Source: JALZKA01 sp963721645 (lineage in GTDB: Bacteria > Actinomycetota > Thermoleophilia > Solirubrobacterales > 70-9). Taken from it: DNA of 60,267 bases. Numbering within the stretch: the stretch's first letter is position 1; every line of letters begins with the position of its first letter. This document shows, one piece after another, positions 15,651-23,960 of this stretch. A program made the translations under genes and the position numbers. The stretch is taken from contig CAVRJK010000003.1 of assembly GCA_963721645.1 (NCBI GenBank), forward strand, positions 1 through 60,267, in the 5' to 3' direction. The notes under the pieces were generated by a model. It searched no databases. It was not told the origin of the DNA and was given only the letters and a program-made list of their open reading frames with translations.

Positions 15651-16646
15651 CCGCGCGAGAACGGGAGACCCCCCAGGCTTGCCGAGGTAGGCCGAGGCAA
15701 GCGAAGGGGTCAGGGACCGGGCGAACTCGCCCGCGCCGATCGTGGCCGTCTTCTGGATCTCTCTCCGCTCGCGAAAGAGTTGCGGCAGCGCTCTTGCCGT
15801 GTCCCACCAGGACCCGAGCTTTTGCGGCAGCCAACCGCCGGCCGCGGCCACGAGAACGAGCGCGAGCTCAGTCGCGGCCAGCGCCGGTGCGAGCAGCACC
15901 AGCAGCGCCCCCGGGTAGACCCTGACCAGGGTCGCCCAGCGGTTTCGCTCGAGATAGCGCCACTTCGCAGGCCCCTTGTCGAACTCGTAGTCGTGGTCGG
16001 CCTTCGCGCGCGCCGCGACGCCCAGCCTCCCACCCGCCAGGAGCACGCGCAGCGAGAGGTCAACGTCCTCGTGGTAGAGAAAGAAGCCGGCGGCAAAGCC
16101 GCCCAATCGCGCGAACTCTTCGCGCCGGATCGCCAGGCACGCGCCCGAGCAGAAGCCGGGCTCGGGGTACTCCTCCACGCCGCCGTCAACCGGATCGCCC
16201 GCGCCGCCCGCCCACGCGATCCCTGTGAAGTGGACGACGCCGCCGCGTGTGTTCACGACCCGGCCGCCGTCCGCGGTCACGAGCGCCTGCCACGCCGCCC
16301 AGCCCGAGCCGTCGTTGAGCGGCGCCGCGATCGCCTCGCGCCACCCTGCGGCCACCACGGCGTCCGGGTTCAAAAAGACGAGAAGCTCGCCCGTCGCCTG
16401 CGTTGCCGCCCGGTTGCACGCTGCGGGAAAGCCGTCGTTCGTTTCGCTCTCCACGACCTTTGCCGTCGGCGCCGCGGCACGCACCACGTCCACTGTCCCG
16501 TCGCCCGAGTCGTTGTCGACCACGATCAACTCGTCGCCGTCGCGAAGCTCGGCGGACAACGCATCGAGCGCCGGTCGCACGGCCTCGCCCTGGCGGTAGG
16601 TGACTACGACGACGGATACCGGGGTCTGGGCGCTTTCAGGCGACAC
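15591..16646 (-). CDS. Family 2 glycosyltransferase (rhamnosyltransferase-like)
   Basis: 351-residue GT2 protein. The N-terminal GT-A domain has VSVVVVTYRQGE, LIVVDNDSGDGT, NDGFPAACNRA and the NPDAVV metal motif (about residue 93). EPGFCSGACLAIRREEF and FLYHEDVDLSLR match rhamnosyltransferase/WbbL-like enzymes of cell-wall polysaccharide synthesis. A hydrophobic C-terminal segment (about 250-275) suggests membrane association. It is convergent with the DUF2304 gene and overlaps its last 60 bases on the other strand. Confidence 0.88.
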   Translation of the reverse strand: MSPESAQTPVSVVVVTYRQGEAVRPALDALSAELRDGDELIVVDNDSGDGTVDVVRAAAPTAKVVESETNDGFPAACNRAATQATGELLVFLNPDAVVAAGWREAIAAPLNDGSGWAAWQALVTADGGRVVNTRGGVVHFTGIAWAGGAGDPVDGGVEEYPEPGFCSGACLAIRREEFARLGGFAAGFFLYHEDVDLSLRVLLAGGRLGVAARAKADHDYEFDKGPAKWRYLERNRWATLVRVYPGALLVLLAPALAATELALVLVAAAGGWLPQKLGSWWDTARALPQLFRERREIQKTATIGAGEFARSLTPSLASAYLGKPGGSPVLARLLGAYWRIVLALLGAGRAA

Positions 16647-16692
16647 GGCGGATCAAGTTACGCGTTCGGGCACCCGGGTTTACTCTCCGGCA

Positions 16693-17190
16693 ATGGCGAA
16701 CCCCCTCCTCGCGCCCTTCGAGCTCACGATCGGACTGGGCTCTCGCGTCATGCGAGACCTCGACGCCATGGCCGATGTGGCGCGATCGGTACCGCGAGCG
16801 ATCTCCCTCCTCGAGAGCCTCGACCGCCGAGCGGGTCAGGTGATCGAACTCGGCGAGCGCATCGATGCCCGAGCAGAGGCGATGCTCGAACTCGGGCAAA
16901 ACCTCGACCGCCGCGCCGAGTCCATACTCACGCTCGGCGGCAAGATCGACGAGCGCGGCGCGGAGCTCGGAGCGATCGGCGACCAGATGCTCACCGAGGC
17001 CCGGCTCGTCCAGCAGCGTGCGGCCGAGGTGGTCGCGGGTGCAAACGAGATGATCGCGGTCCTGCCGACGGTGCGAAGGGCAATCGAGATCGGAGAGCCG
17101 CTGGAAGGTGCGATCGAGCGGTTCGCGCGCGTCGTCGATCGCTTGCCTGGGGCCTCCACACCAAGCCGCCGAGCGGATTCGAACCGCTGA
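16693..17190 (+). CDS. Uncharacterised helical/coiled-coil protein
   Basis: 165 residues from ATG 16693. After a short hydrophobic start (NPLLAPFELTIGLGSRVM) it is almost entirely a heptad-rich helix with repeated patterns (SLDRRAGQVIELGERIDARA, EAMLELGQNLDRRAESILTL, GGKIDERGAELGAIG), suggesting a coiled coil that may dimerise or line a membrane surface. I do not recognise a family beyond general similarity to actinobacterial phasin-like proteins. The last nine codons (17164-17190) are antisense to tRNA-Thr, so the natural C-terminus may have been altered. Confidence 0.62.
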   Translation: MANPLLAPFELTIGLGSRVMRDLDAMADVARSVPRAISLLESLDRRAGQVIELGERIDARAEAMLELGQNLDRRAESILTLGGKIDERGAELGAIGDQMLTEARLVQQRAAEVVAGANEMIAVLPTVRRAIEIGEPLEGAIERFARVVDRLPGASTPSRRADSNR

Positions 17191-17236
17191 CCCCTTCATT
17201 ACGAGTGAAGTGCTCTACCAACTGAGCTACGGCGGC
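17164..17236 (-). tRNA. tRNA-Thr (CGT)
   Basis: 73-nt tRNA. Acceptor GCCGCCG (minus-strand 5' end at 17236) pairs with CGGCGGC at the 3' end, with discriminator T and no encoded CCA. The D-arm GCTC-AGTTGGTAG-AGC, anticodon loop CTCGTAA (anticodon at 17201-17203 of the plus strand) and T-arm AGCGG-TTCGAAT-CCGCT are all canonical. The 3' 27 nt overlap, antisense, the end of the coiled-coil ORF. Confidence 0.95.
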
Positions 17237-17262
17237 GCGAAAAGCAGTGTAGGCGGGGTCGC

Positions 17263-17967
17263 CTAGTCCTCGTCGCCCTCGGCGAGGCGGTAACCCACGC
17301 CGCGGACCGTAACGACCAATTCGGGCTCTTGCGGATCCCTCTCGACCTTCTGGCGGAGGTTCGAGATGTGGACGTCGCAGGCACGGACGTCGCCGGAGAA
17401 CTCGGACTGCCAGAGCTCCTCCATGATCTCGAGGCGGCTGAAGACCTGGCCCGGGCTCTCGGCGAGGAGACGGAGGACCTGGAACTCGGATCGCGTGAGG
17501 TTGACCGGATGGCCGCGAACAGAGACGAGGTGGCGCGAGAGGTCGATGCGTACCAATCCCGCGTCGATTGTCTTGCTCTGGGCCGAGGATGAAAGATCCA
17601 GCTCGCGGCGACGGAGCTGCGCGCGGACGCGGCCGATCAACTCGCGGACCGAGAAGGGCTTGGTGACGTAATCGTCAGCGCCGACCTCGAGGCCGACGAC
17701 CTTGTCCACCTCGGCGTCCTTGGCGGTCAAGAGGATGATCGGCACCGGGCTGCGGGCACGCACGTCGCGGCAGACGTCGAGGCCCGATTTGCCGGGCATC
17801 ATGATGTCGAGGATCAGGAGGTCGAAGCCGATCTCGCCCTGGAGCTTTGAATCGGCGTCGTCGCCGTCCTCGGCGATCGTCACCTCGAACCCCTCTTGTG
17901 AAAGGGCGTAGGCCACGGACTCCCTGACCGAGGGCTCGTCGTCTGCGATGAGGATGCGCCTGATCAT
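17263..17967 (-). CDS. OmpR/PhoB-family response regulator
   Basis: 234-residue two-component regulator. The receiver domain (1-118) has the acidic pocket ADDE, phospho-acceptor D54 (LLILDIMMPG), T in LLTAKD and K in VTKPF. The C-terminal winged helix (about 140-230) has the OmpR-type LTRSEFQVLRLLAESPGQVFSR and VRGVGYRL. It is expressed with the downstream histidine kinase, whose start overlaps by 4 bases, and resembles PrrA/MprA-type actinobacterial regulators. The stimulus is unknown. Confidence 0.94.
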   Translation of the reverse strand: MIRRILIADDEPSVRESVAYALSQEGFEVTIAEDGDDADSKLQGEIGFDLLILDIMMPGKSGLDVCRDVRARSPVPIILLTAKDAEVDKVVGLEVGADDYVTKPFSVRELIGRVRAQLRRRELDLSSSAQSKTIDAGLVRIDLSRHLVSVRGHPVNLTRSEFQVLRLLAESPGQVFSRLEIMEELWQSEFSGDVRACDVHISNLRQKVERDPQEPELVVTVRGVGYRLAEGDED

Positions 17968-19700
17968 GCGACGGGGGTGGCGGCCGGCTTTGCGGCGGGC
18001 AGGCGGACCCAGAAGTCGGAGCCGACGCCGACCTCTGACGACACGCCGATCTGGCCGCCCATCACGTCGACCATCCGCTTCGCGATGGAAAGGCCCAGGC
18101 CGAAGCCTTCCTTCTCGCGGGAGTCTGTGCCTCGAAAGAAGCGCTCAAATACTCGATCGACCTCATCTGGGGGGATGCCGGAACCCGTGTCGGTGACCTC
18201 GATGAGGATGTCCTCGTCGCCGGCCCGGCTCGCTCGAAGCGTAACGATGCCGGGGGCGGAGCTGTGCTTGAACGCGTTGCCCAGGAGCCCGATCAGAACC
18301 TGGCGCAGCAGAACGCGATCTCCCTGCGCCGCAAGATCCGGCTCGACGTCCAGCTCAAAGCTGATCCCATCCGGCGGAACGAACGCCTGAGCCGCCTCCT
18401 CACAGGCGATCGCGACGTCCATGACCTCGGGCCCTGACTCACCGACCGACTCGATCCGCGCGAGCGTCAGTAGGGAGTCGGTCAGCCGAGTGATCCGCTC
18501 TGTGTCCTGCTCGAGGCGGCGCAGGAAGTGCTCGCGCGCCTCCTTGTCGTCCTTCGCGCCGCCACGCAAGACCTCGACTGCGCCGGAGATCCCCGCGAGC
18601 GGGTTGCGGAGCTCGTGCGCGGCGTTCGAGACGAACTCGCGCTCGGCAAGCTCGCGACGGAGCTCGTTGGTGCGGTCGCGAACGACGGTGAGAACGGCCC
18701 CCTCCGCCGGAATCTCACGCGCCTGCATCGCGTATACACGCTCGCCGATACGCAGGCCATCGTGCTCGGAAGTGCCGGTGCGTGAGGCACGGCGAAGCCA
18801 CGGGATCAGGGTCGCCGCCACCTTGCCGTCCGCGTAGATCAGCGGGCGGGCCGCCGGGTTCGAGAAGCGGACCGTGCCGTCGGGCCCGACCACCATGACC
18901 GCATCGGAAAGTGCGTCGAAGATCGCCGAGAGGCGGTCGCGCTCAGAGCGAAGCGCCTCGAAGGTCTGGCGTAGCGCTGCGCGCATGGTCTCGAGCGCTC
19001 GGCCGAGGTCCGAGATCTCGTCGCGCCCGCCGGTGCCCTCGAGCGGCCGGTCGAGCTGACCCTGGCTGATCTTTGCCGCCGAATCGGCGAGCTTTTTGAT
19101 GCGCGAGGTGATCGCGCTGGCGATCAGAAACGAGATCGCCACCGCGACGACCAGCGCGACGAGGAGAGCGGTGATCCTGTCGCCGCGCACGGCGTCGATC
19201 GCCTCCTGGAGCTCCGACGGGCGCTCCGCCCTGGCGAGCAGGACCCCGTCCACCTCCCCGTCCCGCCTGATCGGAGACGCCACCACCGTGGTCCCGCCGG
19301 TGAGGGGCTCGACAAAGTTCACCCCCGCGAGCGCCTGGTTGATCGCGTCCTCGCCATCCTCGACGTCTCCGACCGGAAAGCCCTCGGAGGTCAGGTTCGT
19401 GACGAGGTCGCCAGAGCTGTCGTAGACCCAGGTCGAAAAGCCCTCCTGCGTGGCCACATTGAGTGCGTCCTGCGACTTGCGCTCGGTGGTCGAGGCGACC
19501 TCGGCCGCGAGCGTGATCGTGCGTCCCAGCGCCAGCTCGTCAAGCCGGTCGTCCGCCTCCTGGTTGCCGCTCTCGGAGACGAGCAGGTAGACGATCCCAG
19601 CCGTGATCAGCGCCACCCCGGCGAAGGCGAAGGCGAGATACAGGCGGACCCCGAACGGATTACGGCGGCCCAGCTTGAGGTTCCGAAGAGAAGGCGCCAC
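17964..19700 (-). CDS. Membrane sensor histidine kinase (HAMP-PAS-HisKA-HATPase)
   Basis: 578-residue kinase partner of the OmpR-type regulator. TM1 (about 18-42), a sensor region of about 130 residues outside the membrane, TM2 (about 172-194), HAMP (about 195-245), a PAS-like domain (RLSAIFDALSDAVMVVGPDG), a HisKA H-box (FVSNAAHELRNPLAGISG) and an HATPase_c domain with N box (LLGNAFKHS), G1 (VTDTGSGIP) and G2 (GLGLSIAKRMV). Order and length are those of PhoR-type kinases. The ATGA/GTGA junction with the regulator indicates coupled translation. Confidence 0.93.
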   Translation of the reverse strand: MAPSLRNLKLGRRNPFGVRLYLAFAFAGVALITAGIVYLLVSESGNQEADDRLDELALGRTITLAAEVASTTERKSQDALNVATQEGFSTWVYDSSGDLVTNLTSEGFPVGDVEDGEDAINQALAGVNFVEPLTGGTTVVASPIRRDGEVDGVLLARAERPSELQEAIDAVRGDRITALLVALVVAVAISFLIASAITSRIKKLADSAAKISQGQLDRPLEGTGGRDEISDLGRALETMRAALRQTFEALRSERDRLSAIFDALSDAVMVVGPDGTVRFSNPAARPLIYADGKVAATLIPWLRRASRTGTSEHDGLRIGERVYAMQAREIPAEGAVLTVVRDRTNELRRELAEREFVSNAAHELRNPLAGISGAVEVLRGGAKDDKEAREHFLRRLEQDTERITRLTDSLLTLARIESVGESGPEVMDVAIACEEAAQAFVPPDGISFELDVEPDLAAQGDRVLLRQVLIGLLGNAFKHSSAPGIVTLRASRAGDEDILIEVTDTGSGIPPDEVDRVFERFFRGTDSREKEGFGLGLSIAKRMVDVMGGQIGVSSEVGVGSDFWVRLPAAKPAATPVA

Positions 19701-19742
19701 CCTGAGAATGTACGCCCTATTGCCCTGTTTGCAGGCGGTTCG

Positions 19743-20873
19743 TCAGCCCTGAAGAATGGCTTCCATCCTGAACGCGAGCGCCTCGACCGCCAGTTCCTCC
19801 GAGACGTTCACGCTGAGCCTTCGCCGCGTTCCCATCACCAGTTCGGCCGCGCGCCGGGCCCGGCGCGGGTCAAGACCCTCGGCGTCTGAGACGAGTTCGG
19901 CCTTGCGGTCGGCGTTCAAAACCAGCTCGGCGGCCCCGTCGCCAGTCGCGGCCAGGTCGCGCAACCAGCTCGCAACCAGGGCCAGCCCGGCGTCGATGGC
20001 CTGAGTCCGCCCCCGGCGCGTCGCGCGCTTTGCGGCGTCGGCGCCTTCGCGGCGAAACCGCTGCTCGCCACGCCGGTCCGAGGAGTCCTTCGCCTGTTCG
20101 GCCAGCTCGTCGAAGCGCGCCTTGGCCTCCTCCCCGGCTTCCTCGCCCCGCGCCGTGGCCGCATCCAGAAGCGCCTTCCAAGGCGAGCCCTCGAGCTCAC
20201 CCGCGCGGGCGCCCCGCGCGAGGGCTTCAGCCTGGGCGCGAAGCTCACGACCGCTGTCGGAAAGAAGGATCTGCGCAAGCCCCAGGTCGCCGCCGGCAAG
20301 TCGCGCGGCGCCTTTCAGCTCGTCTGGGCCGACGCCTGGGTTCTCGCCGGCCAGCCGCTCGGCGATGGCCTCGGGACTGAGCGCGGCAAAGCCGATTGTC
20401 TGGCAGCGCGAGCGCACCGTCTCGAGCAGCGCCGATGGCTGCGAGGAGACCAGCACGATATGGGCGTACGTCGCCGGCTCCTCGAGCGTCTTCAAGAGCG
20501 CGTTCTGGCTCTCCTCGGCCATCGCGTCGGCCCGTTCCACCACGAAGACGCGGTGCTCACCCTCGAACGGGCGGTATGGCGCGGCCTCGATGATGCGTTC
20601 GCGCACCTCCTCGACCAGGTGCTGCGCGCCGGCCGGCTTGAGCCAGGCCAGATCGGGGTGCGGCGAAGGGTCCAAAAGTGCGCGGCGCCTGGCGGAGTCG
20701 GGATCGGGCGCCCCGAGCGCCAGCAGCTCCGCAGCAAAGGCCCGGGCCGCGTCGAGCTTGCCCGACCCGGCAGGACCGGAGAAGAGGTAGGCATGGGACG
20801 GTGCCTCGATTGCCGCGGCCAGGGCGATGCGCGCGGACTGCTGCTCGGCCGTCGCGTCTTCGAGGAGGGTCAT
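19743..20873 (-). CDS. holB: DNA polymerase III delta-prime-type clamp-loader subunit
   Basis: 376-residue AAA+ protein. The N-terminal module has Walker A GPAGSGK (about 33-39), Walker B-like HRVFVVERADAM, and sensor residues in ESQNALLKTLEEPA and LETVRSRCQ. The clamp loader loads the beta clamp during replication. It lacks the four-Cys zinc module of DnaX. The middle and C-terminus are Ala/Arg/Glu-rich helices, longer than in many homologues. It lies directly downstream of tmk on the same strand, the common tmk-holB arrangement. Confidence 0.9.
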   Translation of the reverse strand: MTLLEDATAEQQSARIALAAAIEAPSHAYLFSGPAGSGKLDAARAFAAELLALGAPDPDSARRRALLDPSPHPDLAWLKPAGAQHLVEEVRERIIEAAPYRPFEGEHRVFVVERADAMAEESQNALLKTLEEPATYAHIVLVSSQPSALLETVRSRCQTIGFAALSPEAIAERLAGENPGVGPDELKGAARLAGGDLGLAQILLSDSGRELRAQAEALARGARAGELEGSPWKALLDAATARGEEAGEEAKARFDELAEQAKDSSDRRGEQRFRREGADAAKRATRRGRTQAIDAGLALVASWLRDLAATGDGAAELVLNADRKAELVSDAEGLDPRRARRAAELVMGTRRRLSVNVSEELAVEALAFRMEAILQG

Positions 20874-20924
20874 CGCCTCGATTCTGACACCCGGGCCCGA
20901 AGCCTTTGACGCGATCCGATCAGT

Positions 20925-20998
20925 TCCCGCTATCCGGAGATGGGACGGACCGCGTCCGTTCTAGCTCCCGTTATCCGGAGGCGGGACGGACCGCGTCC
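20925..20998. repeat. Imperfect 33-bp tandem repeat duplicating the tmk 3' end
   Basis: Units 20925-20957 and 20966-20998, 41 bases apart, differ at three positions. On the minus strand the first-read copy encodes the last residues of tmk (DAVRPASG and stop) and the second re-encodes nearly the same peptide (DAVRPISG and a stop) after the real stop. This is a short tandem duplication between tmk and holB. Confidence 0.85.
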
Positions 20999-21588
20999 AG
21001 GACGCGCGCGTGAACGTCGGCCGGCTCGCCCTCGCCGTCGACCACCGTGATCCGCTCCGCATGGCTTGCCGCGATCCGTTCGTACGCGGCCGCGACCGTG
21101 CGCTGGAACTCGACGCCCTCAGACTCGAAGCGGTCCGCGCCGTCCTCCTCGCCGGCAGCGAGACGTTGCAGACCACGCGCGTGCGCCGCATCGGCATCCA
21201 CTCGCAGGAGGACCGTCCGCTCGGGCATGCAGGAGCCGACCACGAGCTTCATCAGGTCCTCGACCACGTCGAGCCCCAGGCCACGGGCGACTCCCTGGTA
21301 GGCCGCGGTCGAGTCGACAAAGCGGTCGCAAACCACATCGCGACCCGCCTCGAGCGCGGGCTCGATGACCCGCCGCGCCAGATCCGCGCGCGCGGCAGAG
21401 AAGAGGAGGAGCTCGGCTACATCATCCATCTCGAGCGCCGGGTCCTTGAGGAGCGAGCGGACCGCCTCGGCCATCTCGGTTCCTCCGGGCTCACGGATCA
21501 GAAGGGTTTCCGGACCGAGAGCCTCGGCCAGCATCGCCGCCTGGGTCGTCTTGCCGGACCGGTCGATTCCCTCGAGCGTGATGAACAC
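20971..21588 (-). CDS. tmk: dTMP kinase
   Basis: 205-residue thymidylate kinase, phosphorylating dTMP to dTDP with ATP for DNA synthesis. The P-loop is GIDRSGKTT (about residues 7-15). DRFVDSTAAYQG carries the base- and phosphate-contacting residues, and the LID region is at LQRLAAGEEDGADRFE. REPGGTEMAEAVR is the usual substrate-binding segment. The length is typical. It precedes holB by about 100 bases, which hold a tandem duplication of its own 3' end. Confidence 0.95.
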   Translation of the reverse strand: MFITLEGIDRSGKTTQAAMLAEALGPETLLIREPGGTEMAEAVRSLLKDPALEMDDVAELLLFSAARADLARRVIEPALEAGRDVVCDRFVDSTAAYQGVARGLGLDVVEDLMKLVVGSCMPERTVLLRVDADAAHARGLQRLAAGEEDGADRFESEGVEFQRTVAAAYERIAASHAERITVVDGEGEPADVHARVLDAVRPASG

Positions 21589-21717
21589 GAGGCGAAGCTA
21601 GCCGACCGCGGCCGGCCGTGATGACGATCAAACGCTTTGGCGCGCATTGAGGAATATTCAGCGCGGCCGCGTAAGCTGCCCTCGCCCGCATCCATAGGAC
21701 TTTCCCCGGAGGTTCCC

Positions 21718-23868
21718 TTGCCCGCTCTCACCCGCTGGGTTCTCGCCCACAAGCGCATCGTCACGTTCGGCTGGATCGCACTTACGATCGCCGGCCTCAT
21801 GGCGGCCGGCCCTGCCACCGAAGCCCTGGAGCCCGAGTTCTCGGTGCCCGACAAAGAGGGCTGGGAGACGAATCAGATCATCGCGGCCGAGTACGCGGGC
21901 ACAGGCGGCGACACCGCTCCCCTGATCCCGGTCGTAACGCTGCCCGAGGGCGAATCGATCGACTCCGCGAGCGTCACCGCGGAGCTCGAGGAGCTCGACA
22001 GCGCCCTTGCCGATGCGCTTCCCAACTCCCGTATCGCCTCGTATGCATCGACCGGCGATGATGCCTTCGTCTCGACCGACGGTTCCACGACCTTCGCCGT
22101 CATCTACCCGCAGCCCGATCCAGACTCGGCGTTCGGCGAGAACCCCGCGGCCGAGAAGGCCGCGAGTAAAGCCGTCGCCGGCGCGACCGTCGCAGGATCA
22201 CCAGTCCACCTCACCGGCTTTGATGCGCTCTTCGAGGACTCAGGCGAGGACGCCGACGGTCCCAGCCTCCTGATCGAAGCGCTGGTCGGCGGGTTCGGCG
22301 CGCTCCTGGTCCTGATCTTCGTGTTCGCCTCGTTCCTGGCGGTCGTGCCGCTGGTGATGGCGTTCGTCTCGATCATGACGACGTTCCTGCTCCTCCTCGG
22401 CCTGACCGAGCTCACGACGGTCTCGCCGATCGTCCAGTTCCTGATCGCGCTGATCGGGCTCGGCGTCGCAATCGACTACTCGCTCATCGTCGTCTCGCGC
22501 TGGCGCGAGGAACGGACCCACGGCGCTTCCGACGAGGAGGCCGTGCAGAAGGCGATGGAGACAGCGGGACGCGCCGTCGTCTTCTCCGGCATCACCGTTG
22601 CGATCGGCCTGCTCGCGCTGATCGCGCTGCCGCTCCCGTTCCTGCGATCGATGGGTTACGGCGGGATGCTCATCCCGCTGGTCTCGACGCTCGTCGCGAT
22701 CACGCTCCTCCCGGTCGTCCTCGCCAAGTTCGGCGGTCGCCTGGATTGGCCGCACCGCCGCACGGACGACAAGGCAAGCCGCACCTGGACCCGCTGGGCC
22801 GAGGCCGTCTCGCGCCGCCGCTGGCTCGCTGCCGGCCTGGGCATGGCGGTAGTGATCGCACTTGTCAGCGCTTCGTTCGGCCTCCAACTGGGGACCTCCG
22901 ATGCCAACACACTCGCCCAGGGCGGCGATGCGAAGGACGGTCTGGACGCGCTGATGGATTCCGGCGTCGGCGAGGGTGCGCTCCTGCCCCACGAGATCCT
23001 GATCGAGGGATCAACCAGCCCCGACCAGGTCGCGGCAGATCTGCGCGATGTCGAGGGGATCCACGGGGCCGTCGCGCCGGCCGACGAGAGCTGGAATCAG
23101 AACGGCACCGCGATCGTCGAGGCGTTCCCGATCCCCGACAGCGGCAGCCCGGAGGGCGAGGACAACCTCGATGCCGTGCGCTCTACCGCTCATGCGGCCG
23201 GATCCGATGTAGCGGTCGGCGGCCAGCCCGCCGCCAACGCGGACTTCATCGACGCCGTCTACGGGAGTTTCCCGCTCATGATCGCGCTGATCGCCATCTC
23301 GACGTTCATCCTGCTGGCTCGGGCGTTCCGCTCGATCCTCCTGCCGATCAAGGCGATCATCCTCAACATCCTGAGCGTCGGCGCAGCCTGGGGCGTACTC
23401 GCGATCGTCTGGCAGAACGGGAACGGCTCCGAGCTGATCTGGGGTGTCGAGGCAACCGGATCGATCCCGTCCTGGATCCCGCTGATGGTGTTCGCGTTCC
23501 TCTTCGGCCTGTCGATGGACTACGAGGTGTTCATCCTCAGCCGGATGCGCGAGGAGTACGACCGAACCGGTTCGACCGACACGGCGGTCATCCAGGGCAT
23601 CGCGCGCACCGGGCGTCTGGTCACGAGCGCCGCCTTGATCCTGTTCCTCGCCTTCATGGCGATGGCATCGGCGCCCGGCACGGACGTGCGCATCATGGCC
23701 ACCGGATTGGCCGCGGGCATCCTGCTTGACGCGACGGTGATCAGGGCGCTCATCGTGCCCGCCGTGATCTCGCTGATGGGCCGCTGGAACTGGTGGCTGC
23801 CGGGGTGGAGCGCAAAGCTCCTGCGCGTCGAGCCGTCACCGCTGACGGCCGTCGAAGCCCGGTCGTAG
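21718..23868 (+). CDS. MMPL family transporter (RND superfamily)
   Basis: 716-residue membrane transporter of the MmpL type, expected to export lipids or hydrophobic compounds using the proton gradient. Two repeats each comprise one TM helix, an extracytoplasmic domain (about 35-185 and 415-520) and five TM helices. The conserved GVAIDYSLIVVSRWREE and GLSMDYEVFILSRMREE segments carry the Asp-Tyr pair of the proton relay. I place the start at TTG 21718, with GGAGG five to six bases upstream. The open frame extends to a TTG at 21637 without a ribosome site. Confidence 0.92.
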   Translation: MPALTRWVLAHKRIVTFGWIALTIAGLMAAGPATEALEPEFSVPDKEGWETNQIIAAEYAGTGGDTAPLIPVVTLPEGESIDSASVTAELEELDSALADALPNSRIASYASTGDDAFVSTDGSTTFAVIYPQPDPDSAFGENPAAEKAASKAVAGATVAGSPVHLTGFDALFEDSGEDADGPSLLIEALVGGFGALLVLIFVFASFLAVVPLVMAFVSIMTTFLLLLGLTELTTVSPIVQFLIALIGLGVAIDYSLIVVSRWREERTHGASDEEAVQKAMETAGRAVVFSGITVAIGLLALIALPLPFLRSMGYGGMLIPLVSTLVAITLLPVVLAKFGGRLDWPHRRTDDKASRTWTRWAEAVSRRRWLAAGLGMAVVIALVSASFGLQLGTSDANTLAQGGDAKDGLDALMDSGVGEGALLPHEILIEGSTSPDQVAADLRDVEGIHGAVAPADESWNQNGTAIVEAFPIPDSGSPEGEDNLDAVRSTAHAAGSDVAVGGQPAANADFIDAVYGSFPLMIALIAISTFILLARAFRSILLPIKAIILNILSVGAAWGVLAIVWQNGNGSELIWGVEATGSIPSWIPLMVFAFLFGLSMDYEVFILSRMREEYDRTGSTDTAVIQGIARTGRLVTSAALILFLAFMAMASAPGTDVRIMATGLAAGILLDATVIRALIVPAVISLMGRWNWWLPGWSAKLLRVEPSPLTAVEARS

Positions 23869-23960
23869 GCAGCTTCTCACCGGAAGCCGCTTACCCTCGG
23901 GGTCGGCGAGCTCTGCGAACCGTCCGTCGCCGATTCCCGTGACCCGGGCCACGTCCGGCG

